Part shown: in pieces, positions 7,539 through 15,145 of the stretch
How positions within the stretch are numbered: position 1 is the first letter of the stretch
Layout of the letters: each line of letters starts with the position of its first letter
NCBI GenBank assembly: GCA_964353455.1
Contig: CAYGWP010000273.1
Location: forward strand, 1-26,558
Source of the DNA: CAYGWP01 sp964353455
Lineage (GTDB): Bacteria; Planctomycetota; Phycisphaerae; FEN-1346
Direction: 5' to 3'
DNA length: 26,558 nt
Program-made: the position numbers and the translations under genes
Notes under the pieces: model-generated
Databases searched by the model: none
What the model saw: the letters and a program-made list of their open reading frames with translations, nothing else
Told to the model about the DNA's origin: nothing

Positions 7539-7596
7539 GGCGACCCGGCTCCGCCAAGGCTTCCGCCTTCGCAAACGCTACGGCGGACAAGTCGCC
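7539..7596. repeat. Nested inverted-repeat structure
   Basis: Three stems nest: ggcgac 7539-7544 with gtcgcc 7591-7596, tccgcc 7550-7555 with ggcgga 7582-7587, and aaggc 7556-7560 with gcctt 7565-7569. This may be a REP-like extragenic element or a structured leader ahead of the gene at 7758. It starts 13 bp after the terminator. Confidence 0.5.
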
Positions 7597-7757
7597 GGGC
7601 AGGCCGGCACTCGCTCGAGCCGTCGCGCGGGGCTTCGGAGATGGCGGCTGCGTTCATTATGGTCTGCGGCGAAGTTGCGGCAATCTGTCGGGAACCCGCG
7701 CGGTCCGCGCGGTGTTGAAGTCAATACGAGGATGCAACCCTAGCAGGAGAATCGGCC

Positions 7758-8696
7758 ATGGTTCGAGCGATAGCCGCGGCGGGCTGGGTGGTGATGATGG
7801 CCGCAGGGCTTGCGGCGGGCGAGGATATTACCGTGCGGCTGACGCCGGCAGGGGGCGTCCTCGTTATCGAGGCCGATAGCGGCAAGGAAGTGGTCGCATG
7901 GGTCGGGCGGACCCTTGAGGTGCGATTGGAGGGCGATCGGCCGCGGACCGGGTGGGAAGGCGGCGAGGCCGACGGGGCGATCCAACGCACCGGCTTCGAC
8001 TTTAAGCCCAAGCCTGATGCCGCCGACAAGGCCATCGGCACGTACACCTTTCGATACAATGCGGTGAAGGAGGGGGTGGCCGCGCTAAGGATGGTCTATG
8101 TGTTTCCCGGCGGTCCGGAGCCCACGATCCGTAAAGCGACGGAACTTGTCAGGGAGTTCAAGGTGACGGTGCGCGTGCGGCCCGCGCTCGCGACGCCGGC
8201 GGCGAAGGAGGGCGAGCGCGAGCCGCCGCTCCCCGACAACGCCACCGCCAGGTTCCTGGGGCCTGAGGGCGACTGGCCGAAGTGCCAACTCGTGCTGCGC
8301 GACGTGCAGGGCCTCTTCGGCGGCGAGGACGTGTACGTCAGCGGCGCGGGCGAGTGCACCATCCGGCTGGTGGCCGCCGGGATGAAGGAGAAACGGTTCC
8401 GCCTGAAACTGACGGCCTCGGAGACGCTGGCCCTGCGGCGGGCGTGCGTCGAGGCGGACCTGGCGGACCTGAGAATCAGGGACCGGTCGGGCGTCCCCGA
8501 CGAGGCCCATCCGGAACTTTCGCTCACCAGTGCCGCCGGCGAGACGCGCAAGGTGGCCAAGTGGGCCAACGACAAGGTCCCCGCGTTCGACAAGGTGTAC
8601 CAGGCGGTGCGCGCCCTCAAGGAGAAGACCAAGGACCTCAAGCCCGAGTACGACGGGCCATACGACCGCGCGTGGAAACCGGGGCCGGGGAAGTAA
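7758..8696 (+). CDS. Secreted protein with chagasin-like (I42) inhibitor domain
   Basis: A 312-residue protein with a signal peptide (residues 1-21, cleaved near GLAAG). Residues about 35-140 resemble chagasin-family inhibitors of cysteine peptidases. They show VGRTLEVRLEGDRPRTGW, where DRPRTG stands at the position of the family NPTTG loop, then GTYTFRYNAVKEGVAALRMVYVFP and the closing strand REFKVTVRV. After a charged linker, residues about 175-300 form a second domain (CQLVLRDVQGLFGGEDVYV, LTASETLALRRACVEADLADL, HPELSLTSAAGETRKVAKW). It reminds me of emfourin-like or DUF6438-type small domains, which is a weaker assignment. AGGAG lies 10 nt before the ATG. It is convergent with the PEP-CTERM gene at 8790. 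Likely periplasmic or extracellular. Confidence 0.75.
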   Translation: MVRAIAAAGWVVMMAAGLAAGEDITVRLTPAGGVLVIEADSGKEVVAWVGRTLEVRLEGDRPRTGWEGGEADGAIQRTGFDFKPKPDAADKAIGTYTFRYNAVKEGVAALRMVYVFPGGPEPTIRKATELVREFKVTVRVRPALATPAAKEGEREPPLPDNATARFLGPEGDWPKCQLVLRDVQGLFGGEDVYVSGAGECTIRLVAAGMKEKRFRLKLTASETLALRRACVEADLADLRIRDRSGVPDEAHPELSLTSAAGETRKVAKWANDKVPAFDKVYQAVRALKEKTKDLKPEYDGPYDRAWKPGPGK

Positions 8697-8789
8697 GCCG
8701 CCCCTGCCGCAGGCGCGGCTGGTCCGTAGCCGTGGGCGCGAGCCCCTTGCGGCGGCTGCCCGGCCTCCATGGGGCGACGAATCGGCCAA

Positions 8790-9317
8790 CTAGCGGTTCT
8801 TACGCCGCCGCGCCATCAGCGCCAGGCCGCCCAGGGCCAACAGCGACAGCGTGGCGGGTTCCGGGCTGACCTCCGCCACCCCCGTCCAGCGGGCACCCGT
8901 GATCGGCTCGCCGTACATGGACCCAAAAACCACATTGCAGATTATGAACTCGCCTTGGCCCTGGGCGTCCACCCAGAGGTGATGATCGCCCTGATATTGG
9001 CCTGCCTGATTAATGTGGTCTTTGTAAATGTCGAAGGGCAAAGCGTGGTCGATGCCCGACTCCTTGGTGTCACCGAAGTCTTGCGTGACGTCCACCCACA
9101 TAGCGCCGCCAAGCTGGTACTCGATTCTGGTGTACTCGGCCGACCAGTTGTAGTCATACCATTGGGTGCTGACAGCCGTTGGAGAAGTCCACGAGATGTT
9201 CGCGCCGCGGGTCTCCATAACCCAGTTCCAGGTCTCTGCCACTGCGGCATTGGGCACTGCTGCGCCCAACACCAGGAGCAGGCCGACTGACACAATGAGT
9301 CCATTCCTGCGGTTCAT
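8790..9317 (-). CDS. PEP-CTERM sorted secreted protein (175 residues)
   Basis: An exported protein with a classical signal peptide (MNRRNGLIVSVGLLLVLGAA, cleaved after AVA near residue 27). Its C-terminal sorting signal is SPEPATLSLLALGGLALMA followed by RRRKNR. The middle is rich in W, Y, D and G and resembles no domain I recognise; it contains LGGAMWVDVTQDFGDTKESG and DHHLWVDAQGQGEFIICN. The start follows AGGGAGG by about 6 nt. It is convergent with the chagasin-like gene, leaving 93 bp between the stops. It is presumably processed by an exosortase encoded elsewhere and placed in the envelope. Confidence 0.88.
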   Translation of the reverse strand: MNRRNGLIVSVGLLLVLGAAVPNAAVAETWNWVMETRGANISWTSPTAVSTQWYDYNWSAEYTRIEYQLGGAMWVDVTQDFGDTKESGIDHALPFDIYKDHINQAGQYQGDHHLWVDAQGQGEFIICNVVFGSMYGEPITGARWTGVAEVSPEPATLSLLALGGLALMARRRKNR

Positions 9318-9740
9318 GGATTGCCTCCCTTACAAAGTGCATGGCTCCTCGTAGTCGGCTATGCGACCCCACCGGCGCGCATAGCCGTTTCGTTCAGCGT
9401 GATGGAAGTTGGCTTGCCCCTCCAGAGGCGAGCCCGCAACACCAGACATACTGCGCGGGGCAAACCGGATGCCACGGACTGGCTTTCAGCGGTTTTTCCT
9501 TGGCCATGCCGCGTAAGTGCTTGGCGGAGCACGGATTAGCAGCATTGGAATCCGTTTGGGCTGCAACGCCTCGATGCGAAGCGATGTTGCGGAAAAGAAA
9601 CGTCTTTGGGGGCTCAATCGGCCGGCAGCGGCGAAAACACCTGAAATCAAAGGCATTCCCTTCAGTTTGGCCATCTCTGAAGGGAGTGTTTACCTGCGGC
9701 AACACCGCTCCGAAATATCAACATCAACGCGGATGATGAA

Positions 9741-9838
9741 TGGCCGGGGCAAGTGGCCAAACTTCGAACCGCGCCCGTCGGGCTTTTCATGGCCGCCTTC
9801 AGCGGCCGGTCCGAACCGTATCTCCTTACTGCGGCGAG
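9741..9838. repeat. Dispersed repeat, copy 2
   Basis: Partner of 6056-6160. It includes a perfect hairpin, ggccgc-cttca-gcggcc at 9791-9807, whose counterpart in copy 1 has one mismatch. The end tccgaaccgtatctcctt is identical in both copies. Confidence 0.7.
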
Positions 9839-9954
9839 ATTTGCGCCTCGCCACTCAGCACACAGCCGGAACGCAACGGAGACCCTCACTCGCCCTGGTG
9901 CATGAAACGGGGCAGGGTCAAATACGCCCCGTGCCGGTTCTTCTGTTTCTCTTC

Positions 9955-9983
9955 TTGCCTCTTCACGGAATTCGGTGTATACT
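9955..9983 (+). promoter_or_regulatory. Candidate sigma70-type promoter
   Basis: TTGCCT (9955-9960) and TATACT (9978-9983) are separated by exactly 17 bp. It reads toward the PEP-CTERM stub and the intact PEP-CTERM gene at 10276. Each box has one mismatch or two to the consensus; no experimental support. Confidence 0.5.
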
Positions 9984-10091
9984 TCGGGTTAGAGGCGTAC
10001 CCCTGCCATATGGGGGTGTGGCAGCGAACATCGCAGAAAACATGGCGATCCAGGGCAGGCTGGCCGGGCATGGCCGGTCTCCCCCTTATTC

Positions 10092-10220
10092 TTGAGAAGT
10101 CGGATAAGCACCCATGAGGGCAAGAACAAGGTCATCTATACGTATGACCCTGTTCCCGAGCCGGCGACGCCGGGCCTGCCGGCCCTGGGCGGGCTGGCGA
10201 TGATTCGCCGACGCAGATAG
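10092..10220 (+). pseudogene. Decayed PEP-CTERM gene, C-terminal tail only
   Basis: The frame reads KNKVIYTYDPVPEPATPG and continues to GLAMIRRRR and a TAG stop. This is a recognisable PEP-CTERM sorting signal (PEP box, short hydrophobic run, arginine cluster), although the hydrophobic stretch is shortened to about 12 residues. No signal peptide or body precedes it in frame. It looks like the end of a deleted or frameshifted paralog of the gene that starts 55 bp downstream. Confidence 0.65.
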
Positions 10221-10275
10221 CGCATGGGTACTATGCCGTTCCGCCAATGGCGGCTCACCACGAGAGGGGCGATAT

Positions 10276-11277
10276 ATGAACAGATCAACATTTCTGCGGG
10301 TTGCGGCGGTTTTGGGGGTCTTCGTTCTCCTGTGCTCGGCCGCACATGCCGAGTTGATGACCCTTTGGCACAATGGGGATCCGATTAGCGGTACGTCTAA
10401 GGGCACTGGCGCAGTTCAGGTCGAGCTTTACGATGCCGGCACCCTGATCGGGATGAATACCGAGATGTTCTTGTTCAACGAGGTGGCCACGCACGAGTGG
10501 GGTATGAATGTAGTCACCAATACGTCCAATATGATCCAACTATATGGCCTCAGGAATCAGACCACCGCGGATTGGAACAATCTCCTACTTGAGGTGTCCG
10601 GCAACGCTAACCCAACCCTCCCCACTGCGCATGGCGTGGTTTGCACCGGCACGAGCATCACGACCATCAACAACAAAGCGATAGCGATTTATTATCCACA
10701 CCCTGCCGGCCCGGGCGATGTGCCCTATGTGTCTTTCACCTTGTCCACCATTGTGGGCAACAACCTTCTGCTCCAGACAACGCCCAATGGCGCCCCCCCC
10801 GGGCCTGTGTTCACCAACGGCTCCGGGAGCGTCACCACTCACCCGGGGGGATGGAACGAAGGCGAGTACACCACCGATGGCATGTTGCCCGGCACCGTTG
10901 CTCCGGCGGACACCTTCGATGTGAACTCAATCGTCCCGGCCGGTGGGTTCGTGACATTGACGGCCAAGTTTGATCCGGGCCTCGGGTACGATCCTGAATC
11001 GTGTCGCCTGTATGTGTGGAATATCATCAACACCGAGTGGCAACTCGCCGGAAAGTGGAGCAACACGAACGCCTCGTCCGGCAACTTCATTGAGGGGCCC
11101 CCGACCAACGTCCTGGGCGACTGGGGCGTGGACATCGACCACTACATGGTCTGGGCCAACGTTGACCATGCCTCCACCTACGCGGTGGCCGGCGCCCCCG
11201 AACCCGCCACGCTCTCGCTGCTGGTGCTGGGCGGCGGGTTGGCGCTGATTGGGCGGAGGCGTATGCGAAAGGCGTGA
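10276..11277 (+). CDS. PEP-CTERM sorted secreted protein (333 residues)
   Basis: An exported protein with a signal peptide (MNRSTFLRVAAVLGVFVLLC, cleaved after AHA near residue 25) and a C-terminal PEP-CTERM signal, APEPATLSLLVLGGGLALIG followed by RRRMRKA. The body is rich in T, N, G and P, with no domain I recognise. It contains few charged residues, and segments such as TTADWNNLLLEVSGNANPT suggest a beta-rich extracellular protein. GAGAGG lies about 8-9 nt before the ATG. Its stop is only 26 bp from the stop of the convergent transglutaminase-like gene. The stub at 10092-10220 and the two other PEP-CTERM genes suggest a local cluster of sorted proteins. Confidence 0.87.
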   Translation: MNRSTFLRVAAVLGVFVLLCSAAHAELMTLWHNGDPISGTSKGTGAVQVELYDAGTLIGMNTEMFLFNEVATHEWGMNVVTNTSNMIQLYGLRNQTTADWNNLLLEVSGNANPTLPTAHGVVCTGTSITTINNKAIAIYYPHPAGPGDVPYVSFTLSTIVGNNLLLQTTPNGAPPGPVFTNGSGSVTTHPGGWNEGEYTTDGMLPGTVAPADTFDVNSIVPAGGFVTLTAKFDPGLGYDPESCRLYVWNIINTEWQLAGKWSNTNASSGNFIEGPPTNVLGDWGVDIDHYMVWANVDHASTYAVAGAPEPATLSLLVLGGGLALIGRRRMRKA

Positions 11278-11303
11278 GGCCGGGCCGAAAGGACACGGCT
11301 CCG

Positions 11304-14003
11304 TCACCGCTTTGATGCGATGTCCGGCAGTGTGATGTCGGCGGGCCAGGGGCGGACCTCGGCCTGAGAGAAAATGCCCAGTTCGGAGAGGCCCATGCCC
11401 GCACCCTTCTGCGGCGTGCAGATAAACCGCACGTACCGCGCGGCAAGGGGCTTCTGGAAGACCAGCGGGAACGGGTACGCGAGCCGCCCGCCGGCCGGCA
11501 GGCCTGCGTAGGCCGGAGTGTCGTCGTGCTCCCACGGCTCGTAGTCGCCAGGGGGGTTCCAGAGGTCGTCGTGGCGGACCGTGCCTGCGGCACGCCAGGC
11601 GCGGCCGTCATCGGAGACGCTCACCTCGACGCCGGCCGGATGGCAGTACTTGGCGTTGGGCTGGTGTGTGCTGATGCGGACGCCGCCCACCGGCGTTGTC
11701 TTCTCCAGGTCAACGACGAATGTGACCGGGTCGCCGGCGTCCCAGAAGGCGGTGGCCTCCCGCACGGGACCGCCGGCACTCACGTAGTCAGTAGGCGCGA
11801 TGATGATGCCATTGGTCAGTTCGCGGCCGCCGGTGTCGGGGTTGCCGGATTCCGTGCTGGAGTTGCGGCTGGCGGTGTACGGTTTCCCGATGGAGACCGG
11901 CTGGCCCCAGCGGTAGGCGACCTTGACGGGTTCGCAGGCGCCTCCGACGTCCACGCCGTCGGGGTAGCCGTATCGCGCGGCCTTGCCGTCGGGTCCGCTG
12001 CCCTGGAGGTTGATGCGGACGTAGTTCATGGTGGGGTCGCGCCGCCCTGCCACGTTGATGGCATATCGGTGCGGCAGCGAGCGTACCAGTTCGGTGTGGC
12101 TGCGGGTCACGTCGCCGGTGTCTCTGTGCTCGGTCCAGCAATAGGTGACCTCGATGGGCTGGAACGCGGGGTCGCGCGGCTTGTGGCTGATTCGCATCAG
12201 CAGGTCCTGGATGCCCGGCATGTTGTAGGTGGCGGCGCCGCTCTTGCAGGAGAACACGCCGCGGAAGCACGCCTGCCGCGCCTCGCCAGGAACAGCGGCC
12301 CCTGCGAACGTATGGAACACCTGATCGTCCATCGGGAACCCGCCATCGCTCTTCGCGTAGAACTGGTCGAAGCGCGAGCCGTCCCAGGAATGTCGCAGGG
12401 AAACGGAAGACTGGTTCCCGCGATTAGTGGCGATGACGGCGTAGGTGACGGCGACGATGTCGCTGGGTACGCCGAGCCGCCATGTAACGGAGCACTCGCG
12501 GCCGTTTACGCCCGCGCCAAGCGTCGCCTTGTACATGCCGTCGGGCTTCTGGTCGCTGAAGACGCCGTCCTCCTCGATGGCGGTGCGCTTGTACGCGCCG
12601 TCGTGCAGAGGCGGCCAGAGTTCCGCGGTCTCAACCTGCGCATCGGCCCGCAGGAGCACCTGGTTTGTGCCTCGGGTGAGCAGGGGCAGCGCCCGCCGGT
12701 TGACCTGCGTGATGGTGGTGACCTGTAGCGAGTCGAGGCCGACGCCCTTCCTGTCCTTTGCCGCCCGCATCTGGACCTTGACGAGGCATTGCGTGACGCC
12801 GGCGACCTCATCGCCGAGCGTGGCGCGGACGGTCTGCCGGCCGGCGCCCTCGGCCTGCCAGACGGTGGTCCAGTGGAGGCCGGCATCGCGCGAGACGGCC
12901 AGTTGCAGGACGTCGGCGGCATCGGCCCGCAGGCCCTCGGCCTCGATTCGCATAGATGTGATCACGTTGGCGGCATACACTTTGAAGACGACCCATGCGT
13001 CGGCGGCCGCGGCGGAAGGATGGAGGTTCGGGCCGGCGCCGTCCTCGGCACGAAGCGCTGCGCCCGAATCCTCATAGAAGACGTTGCGGCAATCCTTGGC
13101 CGAGAGGTCCGGCTTGAGGAGCCACCGCCCGTTGCCGCGGATGTTGTAGAGTCCGTGGCTGGCGTCGGGGTCCGGGGTCTTGCTGGTGAGCGTGCGGAAG
13201 CAGGCCATGTCTTTGAGCCCCTCGCCGCCCTTTTCCTTTTCGCGGTCGAGAGGAGTCCAGTACCGCGTGTACGACTCGTACGGCCTCAGGTTCAGCGTGT
13301 AACGATGGCCGTAGCGGGCCACCTGGCAGTACTTATCGACGGAGAACCCGTCGGTGTAGGAAGATGCGCCGTTCAGGAGTGTGCGGTTGTATCCGACAGG
13401 CTGGTCCGATGCGCATCGCCAGCCGGTCGGCCCCGTGTGCGTGCCGCACTGCGGCGCGTAGTGGTAGAAGTAGAAATGTCCCGGCTCGCTCTGGCCTGCC
13501 GAGAGTTCGCACGCGGCGGCGGACTTGATCTCGTCGCAACTTGCCACCTCGCCCGCGTGGTTGTAGCAGAAAACGCTCATCGAGGAGTCGAAGAGGTGCC
13601 ACGTTTTGCCATCATCCCACGAGACCTCGCTGACCGTGTGGTCGCCCAGTTGGATGTACCTGCCGCGGTACCCCAGTTGCAGCCACGAGGCGATGTTGAG
13701 GGACGAGATGATGCCGCAGTTCATCGCGCCGTAAGAGTTATAGTGGAGGATGGGGTCCCAGATGCCGCGCCCGTCTTCGCCCGCGCAACTGGTCTGGCGC
13801 CGGCTGCGGCGGCCCCAGCGCCAGACGGCGATGGACTTCTCCTGCGGCGTCTGCCAGGCGGCGGTGGCCGACTGGACGAACGATTCCATGTCGGTGTAGT
13901 CGGGGGCGTTGTCGGTGGCCAGATGGATGTTATAGACGGCGCCCTCCGCCAGCGCGCAAGAGAAGGCCGTTCCAATGACCGCGGCGAGAACAAGCGGTTT
14001 CAT
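11304..14003 (-). CDS. Secreted transglutaminase-like protein with discoidin-like C-terminal domain
   Basis: An 899-residue exported protein. The signal peptide is MKPLVLAAVIGTAFSCALAEG. Residues about 75-145 form a transglutaminase-like core with a complete Cys-His-Asp triad: AMNCGIIS (C96), GDHTVSEVSW (H122) and WHLFDSS (D139). Such domains act as peptidases or crosslinkers. The middle (about 330-680) is beta-rich, with WVVFKVYAANVITSMRIEAEG and VQLAVSRDAGLHW-like strands. Residues about 740-885 look like an F5/8 type C (discoidin) carbohydrate-binding domain: RELTNGI, VTFVVDLEKTTPVGGVRIST, VEVSVSDDGRAW and ARYVRFICTPQ. The ATG at 14003 follows GGGAGG closely; upstream codons to 14108 have no signal-like features. 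A role in degrading or remodelling extracellular polymers is inferred. Confidence 0.82.
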   Translation of the reverse strand: MKPLVLAAVIGTAFSCALAEGAVYNIHLATDNAPDYTDMESFVQSATAAWQTPQEKSIAVWRWGRRSRRQTSCAGEDGRGIWDPILHYNSYGAMNCGIISSLNIASWLQLGYRGRYIQLGDHTVSEVSWDDGKTWHLFDSSMSVFCYNHAGEVASCDEIKSAAACELSAGQSEPGHFYFYHYAPQCGTHTGPTGWRCASDQPVGYNRTLLNGASSYTDGFSVDKYCQVARYGHRYTLNLRPYESYTRYWTPLDREKEKGGEGLKDMACFRTLTSKTPDPDASHGLYNIRGNGRWLLKPDLSAKDCRNVFYEDSGAALRAEDGAGPNLHPSAAAADAWVVFKVYAANVITSMRIEAEGLRADAADVLQLAVSRDAGLHWTTVWQAEGAGRQTVRATLGDEVAGVTQCLVKVQMRAAKDRKGVGLDSLQVTTITQVNRRALPLLTRGTNQVLLRADAQVETAELWPPLHDGAYKRTAIEEDGVFSDQKPDGMYKATLGAGVNGRECSVTWRLGVPSDIVAVTYAVIATNRGNQSSVSLRHSWDGSRFDQFYAKSDGGFPMDDQVFHTFAGAAVPGEARQACFRGVFSCKSGAATYNMPGIQDLLMRISHKPRDPAFQPIEVTYCWTEHRDTGDVTRSHTELVRSLPHRYAINVAGRRDPTMNYVRINLQGSGPDGKAARYGYPDGVDVGGACEPVKVAYRWGQPVSIGKPYTASRNSSTESGNPDTGGRELTNGIIIAPTDYVSAGGPVREATAFWDAGDPVTFVVDLEKTTPVGGVRISTHQPNAKYCHPAGVEVSVSDDGRAWRAAGTVRHDDLWNPPGDYEPWEHDDTPAYAGLPAGGRLAYPFPLVFQKPLAARYVRFICTPQKGAGMGLSELGIFSQAEVRPWPADITLPDIASKR

Positions 14004-14115
14004 CCAGGCCTCCCGTGTCTCGCGCACTGAGCATGGCAGCCGACTTCGGATGCAGGCGACGCCGCGGAGGAAGCGGACCGGGGAGATAGCAGCGCCCCTG
14101 CAAGGCAAAGGGGCA

Positions 14116-14130
14116 GCGTCTTCTTGACGC
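14116..14130. terminator. Small hairpin beyond the tRNA 3' end
   Basis: A 5-bp stem gcgtc / gacgc with loop ttctt. It lies 16 bp beyond the CCA of the tRNA fragment, where the terminator of the original tRNA gene would be expected. A second pairing (14132-14140 with 14147-14155) overlaps the acceptor strand. Confidence 0.45.
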
Positions 14131-14145
14131 GGCCCCGATCATTTC

Positions 14146-14190
14146 TGGTCGGGGCGAGGGGATTTGAACCACCGACCTCTTGGTCCCGAA
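14146..14190 (-). other. Attachment-site scar: 3' half of a tRNA-Pro(CGG) gene
   Basis: Read on the minus strand, this is an anticodon loop TTCGGGA (anticodon CGG), the 3' strand of the anticodon stem CCAAG, variable loop AGGTC, T-arm GGTGG-TTCAAAT-CCCCT, acceptor strand CGCCCCG, discriminator A and encoded CCA. The bases before the loop (TCGAG) cannot pair with CCAAG, and no CGGGGCG acceptor 5' strand exists upstream, so the 5' half is missing. A tRNA cut at the anticodon loop is typical of integrase attachment sites. Host DNA should lie on the 3' side (left) and the element on the right. Confidence 0.78.
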
Positions 14191-14520
14191 CTCGACCGCG
14201 CCAGACACAGCCTGCCGTAACCTCTTGATTTTAAGCCTACTTACGCCGTCCGGCCATTGCAAGCCTTTTGCCGTAATGCACTCGATTTCGCCTCGTTTCG
14301 GTTAGTCTAACCGGAACTTGGCATGTAGCAACAATTATGTTTGATAAGAAGGTCGGGCCGCGCAAGCGCGGGTTGCAATGAACGGACGCCGGTGGCGTGT
14401 TCGCCCGCGCATCGCGGCCCAGTCTCAAGTGTCTGTCCCAGGAGGTCGGTCCATCCGTTCATTGCGCCTTCAGTATCGGCAACCGGCCGGGGCCTGTCAA
14501 GAGAAATTCCGCCGCGAGTC
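14191..14520. other. AT-richer element end next to the attachment site
   Basis: No supported gene. The stretch 14221-14345 is clearly less GC-rich than its surroundings, as is common near attP arms. A 15-bp palindrome, cggttagtctaaccg, sits at 14299-14313. It could bind integrase or an accessory factor; this is inference. Confidence 0.4.
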
Positions 14521-14523
14521 GCG

Positions 14524-14619
14524 GCGCGGCCCTCCTGGGGCATGCTGGCGTGATCGTCCTCAAGATAATTGCCAGCCCATCGCGGACTGACGCGCCAGGA
14601 TGCCCCAGGAAGGCCGCGC
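14524..14619. repeat. 27-bp imperfect inverted repeat with 42-bp spacer
   Basis: Arms at 14524-14550 and 14593-14619 match at 25 of 27 positions (core cctggggcat / atgccccagg). It lies 108 bp beyond the last element gene and could terminate the minus-strand operon or mark a small mobile-element remnant. No T-run adjoins it. Confidence 0.6.
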
Positions 14620-14727
14620 GCCCCTGGACGGCCCGGTAGCCTCGGGCCTGGGCCGGCGGGCAACGGGGCTGCTACGGTGGCCACCGTGCGGCGGAATTCG
14701 GGAAGGGCTCGGTCGGCGCCGGCAAGG

Positions 14728-15135
14728 TCAGTTCAGCCAGGGATACCACAAGGTCTGCACTCCGCTGGCAGGCGCCAGCGTGCACTGCCCCCTCAGCGAG
14801 CATTGCCCCTTCGTCGCCTGGACCTGTACGCCGAAGAGTTGGAAGCAATAGACTCGCACGGCACACGCGAGGGCTACCCACGCCTCAAGCAACGTCTGGC
14901 CGTTCAGGGCGCTCCCGAAACCATCCTTGTCGATACCTCTGGCCTCGGCCTGGGGCAGGCAGAGGACCCACAGCAAATCAGCCATGCCCGCGAGGTCCGT
15001 CGCGTACTTGAACCAGTCTTTCCCGGCCGTCGCCTTGAAGAAGTCGATTTGAAGGTGCTTGTGGAGGCGCAAGATAACATCGGGGTCGATACCAATGTTC
15101 CAGGTGCGCCCTGCGAGGTCCGTAAATGTCTCCAT
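14728..15135 (-). CDS. Phage tail-chaperone-like protein
   Basis: A 135-residue protein starting METFTDLAGRTWNIGIDPDV. The opening pattern (F-x-D-x-x-GR-x-W-x-I) followed by LRLHKHLQIDF, a leucine-rich LAGMADLLWVLCLPQA and FGSALNGQTLLEAW resembles tail assembly chaperones found beside tape-measure genes. The last 35 residues (VQATKGQCSLRGQCTLAPAS) are cysteine- and glycine-rich and unlike the rest. The ATG at 15135 is chosen because the family-like pattern begins there; only a weak AGAGAAG precedes it, and an in-frame start at 15231 would overlap the upstream gene. It is the last gene of the element's minus-strand block. Chaperones usually precede the tape measure, so its place after it is unusual. 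Confidence 0.55.
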   Translation of the reverse strand: METFTDLAGRTWNIGIDPDVILRLHKHLQIDFFKATAGKDWFKYATDLAGMADLLWVLCLPQAEARGIDKDGFGSALNGQTLLEAWVALACAVRVYCFQLFGVQVQATKGQCSLRGQCTLAPASGVQTLWYPWLN

Positions 15136-15145
15136 GCGTTCTTCT

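Larger units (their letters stand above)
9318..10275. other. Gene-poor region with remnants
   Basis: About 960 bp hold no intact gene that I can support. The region contains dispersed repeat copy 2 (9741-9838), a good-looking sigma70 promoter (9955-9983) and the tail of a decayed PEP-CTERM gene (10092-10220). The stretch 9400-9720 has no recognisable content. Confidence 0.55.

Noticed and set aside
9394..9740. Short open frames on both strands before dispersed repeat copy 2
   Set aside because: None has a ribosome binding site or a family-like pattern; the region appears to be noncoding.
11526..14030. Open frames of 400 and 413 codons on the plus strand
   Set aside because: They lie opposite the transglutaminase-like gene, which has recognisable domains, a signal peptide and a ribosome binding site.
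14146..14225. A complete tRNA gene
   Set aside because: The 5' half cannot form the D-arm, the anticodon stem or the acceptor stem; only the 3' half is present.
14307..14684. A 125-codon minus-strand open frame near the attachment site
   Set aside because: It runs through the large inverted repeat, has no clear ribosome binding site and no recognisable sequence.
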